Source: Pseudomonas sp. S09G 359 (GTDB taxonomy: Bacteria; Pseudomonadota; Gammaproteobacteria; Pseudomonadales; Pseudomonadaceae). Taken from it: a stretch of DNA of 64,000 nt. Location of the stretch: assembly GCF_002843605.1 (NCBI RefSeq), contig NZ_CP025263.1, positions 1,494,501-1,558,500 on the forward strand, given 5' to 3'. This document shows positions 62,283-64,000 of the stretch, piece after piece. A program made the translations under genes and the position numbers. Positions within the stretch are counted from its first letter, which is position 1, and each line of letters opens with the position of its first letter. Under the pieces are notes generated by a model. That model saw nothing but the letters and a program-made list of their open reading frames with translations, was not told the origin of the DNA and did no database searches.

Positions 62283-62624
62283 ATGTTGCCACCCATGCTG
62301 CCCGTCAGCGTTGTACCGGTTACGTCGCAACTCGACCCGGTACGCCAGAAGCCGGATATTCCGCCCGTGGTCCCTGTGCAAGCGGGTTCGAACGAAAGCA
62401 CGATCGACCTGAAAAAGGGCGATGCCGAGCAGTCGACTTTTCTGCTGCGCGAAGAACAGCGCCGCCAGCAGGAACAGCAGAAACGCCGGCGCGAAGCCGC
62501 TGAAGACCCGGACCAGCACCTGGCGATCCCGGGCGATCTGCTTAACGCCGACAATACCGTTCCCGTGGTGCCGCTGATCGAAGACGCGCCGCGCCAGGGC
62601 TTGTGGGTGGACGTCGAAGTTTAA
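62283..62624 (+). CDS. Small hypothetical protein next to rapA
   Basis: 113 residues from the ATG at 62283, with AGGAG ten bases upstream; the longer frame is not supported. Residues 1-40 are proline/valine-rich and 55-80 are a charged, glutamine/arginine-rich coiled-coil-like segment (REEQRRQQEQQKRRREAAE). No signal or domain. Similar ORFs in pseudomonads have been labelled aspartate-semialdehyde dehydrogenase, which nothing here supports. Its stop overlaps the convergent aminotransferase stop by four bases. Confidence 0.65.
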   Translation: MLPPMLPVSVVPVTSQLDPVRQKPDIPPVVPVQAGSNESTIDLKKGDAEQSTFLLREEQRRQQEQQKRRREAAEDPDQHLAIPGDLLNADNTVPVVPLIEDAPRQGLWVDVEV

Positions 62625-63802
62625 TCGCGCAGTTCCTGCAGGGCGGCCATCAGCCGCTCGATATCGTCATCATTGTTCAACGGGCTGACGGAAATTCGCG
62701 CAACGCTGTCCAGCCCACGCGCGTGCATATCCAGCGGGGTGTAGGCGACGCCGTTGGCGCCGATGTTGATGCGCTTCAATCCCAACCGGCGTTTGAGTTC
62801 GAAGGCGTCCCAACCGGCGAGGTTGAAGGCGATCAGTCCAGAGTGACTGGCACCCAGGTCATGCAATGAAACTCCTGGAATCTGACGCAGCGCTTCACGT
62901 ACTCGCGCACTGGTGCGTAGGACCTGGCCCCACACGCGCTCAACTCCCAAATGATTCATCTCCTGCAACGCATTGCCCAAACCCGCCAATAAGGCGTAGG
63001 ACGCTTCGCTGGTTTCAAAGCGGCGGGCGTCGTTGCGCAGGTCGTAACCGCTGGCACTCCAGGGCGCGGAAAGCACATCGCGCTGGGCCGGGTTCAGGTG
63101 CTGCAGGAACTCCGCGCGTACGTACAACAGCGCCGTGCCGCGTGGCCCGCGCAGGTGTTTGCGGCCGGCCGACTTGAGCACATCACACTGCAGCGCCTGC
63201 ACATCCACCGGCAGTTGGCCGACGGCTTGCCCGGCGTCGATGAAGTAGGGGATGGCGTGGCGCCGGGCAATAGCGCCGATGGCCTCGGCGGGGTTGATAA
63301 GACCGCCGTTGGCTGGCAGCCAGGTCAGGTCGATGAGTTTTACCTGTGCGTCAATCATCGACGCAAGCGCCTGCGGGCACGTGGCGCCGGTTGCATCGCA
63401 GGGGATGACTTCCACTCGCGCGCCTGCCTGCACGGCCAATTCCATGCTCGCCAGGTTGCCACCCCATTCGTGGCGGCCGACCAGGATGCGATCGCCGGGT
63501 TGCCACGCGCCGAGGGCCTGGAACGCGATGTTCCAGGCCGCCGAACCACTGCTGGCAAAGGCAATCGAGGCGGCGGGCGCGTTAAGCAATTGCGCGGCCG
63601 CGCGGCGGGCTTTTTCCACCAGCACGGCACCGTGCTCGCCGGCTTCCATCGGGCCGTCGCGGGCTTCGCGTTGCAGCTGCTCGATGATCGCGTCGAGGGT
63701 GGCCTGGCTCGGTAGGGAGGCGCCGGCGTGGTTGAAGTGCACAATGCCGGATTGGCAGCCAGGTGTACGCTCGCGCAGGTGCTGGATGTCGAGGCGGGTC
63801 AC
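62621..63802 (-). CDS. Class V aminotransferase / cysteine-desulfurase-like PLP enzyme
   Basis: 393 residues starting at GTG, overlapping the RidA gene (GTGA). Schiff-base K215 lies in SAGRKHLRGP; other contacts are FASSGSAAWN, HEWGGN and YFIDAGQAVGQ. Fold type I, class V. The active-site cysteine loop of cysteine desulfurase is not evident, so it is more likely an aminotransferase/lyase. Coupling to a RidA protein, which clears reactive enamines made by PLP enzymes, fits that. Confidence 0.88.
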   Translation of the reverse strand: MTRLDIQHLRERTPGCQSGIVHFNHAGASLPSQATLDAIIEQLQREARDGPMEAGEHGAVLVEKARRAAAQLLNAPAASIAFASSGSAAWNIAFQALGAWQPGDRILVGRHEWGGNLASMELAVQAGARVEVIPCDATGATCPQALASMIDAQVKLIDLTWLPANGGLINPAEAIGAIARRHAIPYFIDAGQAVGQLPVDVQALQCDVLKSAGRKHLRGPRGTALLYVRAEFLQHLNPAQRDVLSAPWSASGYDLRNDARRFETSEASYALLAGLGNALQEMNHLGVERVWGQVLRTSARVREALRQIPGVSLHDLGASHSGLIAFNLAGWDAFELKRRLGLKRINIGANGVAYTPLDMHARGLDSVARISVSPLNNDDDIERLMAALQELRD

Positions 63803-64000
63803 GGCTGCAACTCGAAAATCGCGTCAACCTCCACCGCCACGCCTGCCGGCAGGCTGGAAACTCCTACGGCGGTTCGCACATGCCGGCCCTTGTCGCCGAG
63901 GGCGTTGACCAGCAGGTTCGAGGCGCCGTTGGCGACCACGCTCTGGCGTTGGAAATCGCCGCTGCTGGCGATAAAGACCCCCAGGCGCAGCGTGCGCACC
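63799..64000 (-). CDS. RidA/YjgF-family protein, cut by the window edge
   Basis: Only the C-terminal 67 or so codons are in the window; the gene continues beyond base 64000. SVVANGASNLLVNALGDKGRHVRTAVG and the end AVEVDAIFEL are typical of the about 150-residue RidA group. The family hydrolyses reactive 2-aminoacrylate-type enamines/imines. It is upstream of, and overlaps, the class V aminotransferase gene, so the two are probably one operon. Confidence 0.9.
   Translation of the reverse strand, partial: VRTLRLGVFIASSGDFQRQSVVANGASNLLVNALGDKGRHVRTAVGVSSLPAGVAVEVDAIFELQP

Noticed and set aside
1..64000. CRISPR array, prophage, integron, transposase
   Set aside because: No regularly spaced repeats, no integrase or transposase ORFs; the only repeats are REP/REPIN and one 20-bp pair.

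Overview
The window reads as chromosomal DNA of a Pseudomonas species of the P. fluorescens group. It is GC-rich and full of long antisense open frames. Its genes match the pseudomonad core: the aotJQMOP-type transporter, the braCDEFG branched-chain amino acid transporter, the QuiP acylase, rapA, nhaA, pdxH, dinG and dcd. Its intergenic spaces hold REP/REPIN palindromes of at least three sequence types. I see no rRNA, tRNA, CRISPR array, insertion sequence, integrase or phage module. Genes are close-packed and mostly intact, and only the last one (RidA family) is cut by the window edge.

Layout. 0.1-1.7 kb: a cold-shock protein, dCTP deaminase and a small proline-rich ORF, then a large nested REP palindrome. 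1.9-12.1 kb: a four-gene DNA-repair set (exonuclease, ATP-dependent ligase, Lhr-core helicase, PdeM phosphoesterase), all on the minus strand but split in two by a complete basic amino acid ABC transporter operon. 12.3-15.7 kb: QuiP-type acyl-homoserine lactone acylase and a YfcG-type glutathione transferase. 15.7-23.6 kb: an iron-siderophore uptake operon (TonB receptor, binding protein, permease, ATPase) divergent from an OmpR/EnvZ-type two-component pair. 23.6-27.6 kb: a small operon with two SEC-C zinc-motif proteins, an OmpA lipoprotein, a secreted collagen-like protein and a CopD-like membrane protein. 27.7-36.2 kb: dinG, a GH50/agarase-like hydrolase, a serine beta-lactamase-like esterase, a second OmpA lipoprotein with a histone-H1-like tail, pdxH and a glycine-zipper lipoprotein. 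36.3-36.9 kb: an apparently unassigned transcription unit with a 32-residue ORF whose ribosome site sits in an RsmA/CsrA-like hairpin. 36.9-43.6 kb: nhaA, a PLP enzyme, a flavoprotein, a lipoprotein, an SDR protein and its divergent LysR regulator. 43.6-46.1 kb: a bufferin-type (DUF2282/MNIO) RiPP operon. 46.3-51.3 kb: branched-chain amino acid ABC transporter. 51.7-57.5 kb: DUF2288, a 725-residue tubulin/FtsZ-superfamily GTPase, an MHYT-GGDEF-EAL protein and a YkgJ cysteine-cluster protein. 57.7-64 kb: an MFS transporter, rapA, a small ORF, a class-V aminotransferase and a RidA-family protein.

The most interesting items are: the solitary large tubulin/FtsZ homologue (T1, G-box, T6-like and T7-like loops all visible); the bufferin operon, a probable copper-handling RiPP system; the 32-residue ORF unit; and the ligase-associated repair cluster interrupted by an amino acid transporter. 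All functional statements are read from sequence and family knowledge; no database search was run.
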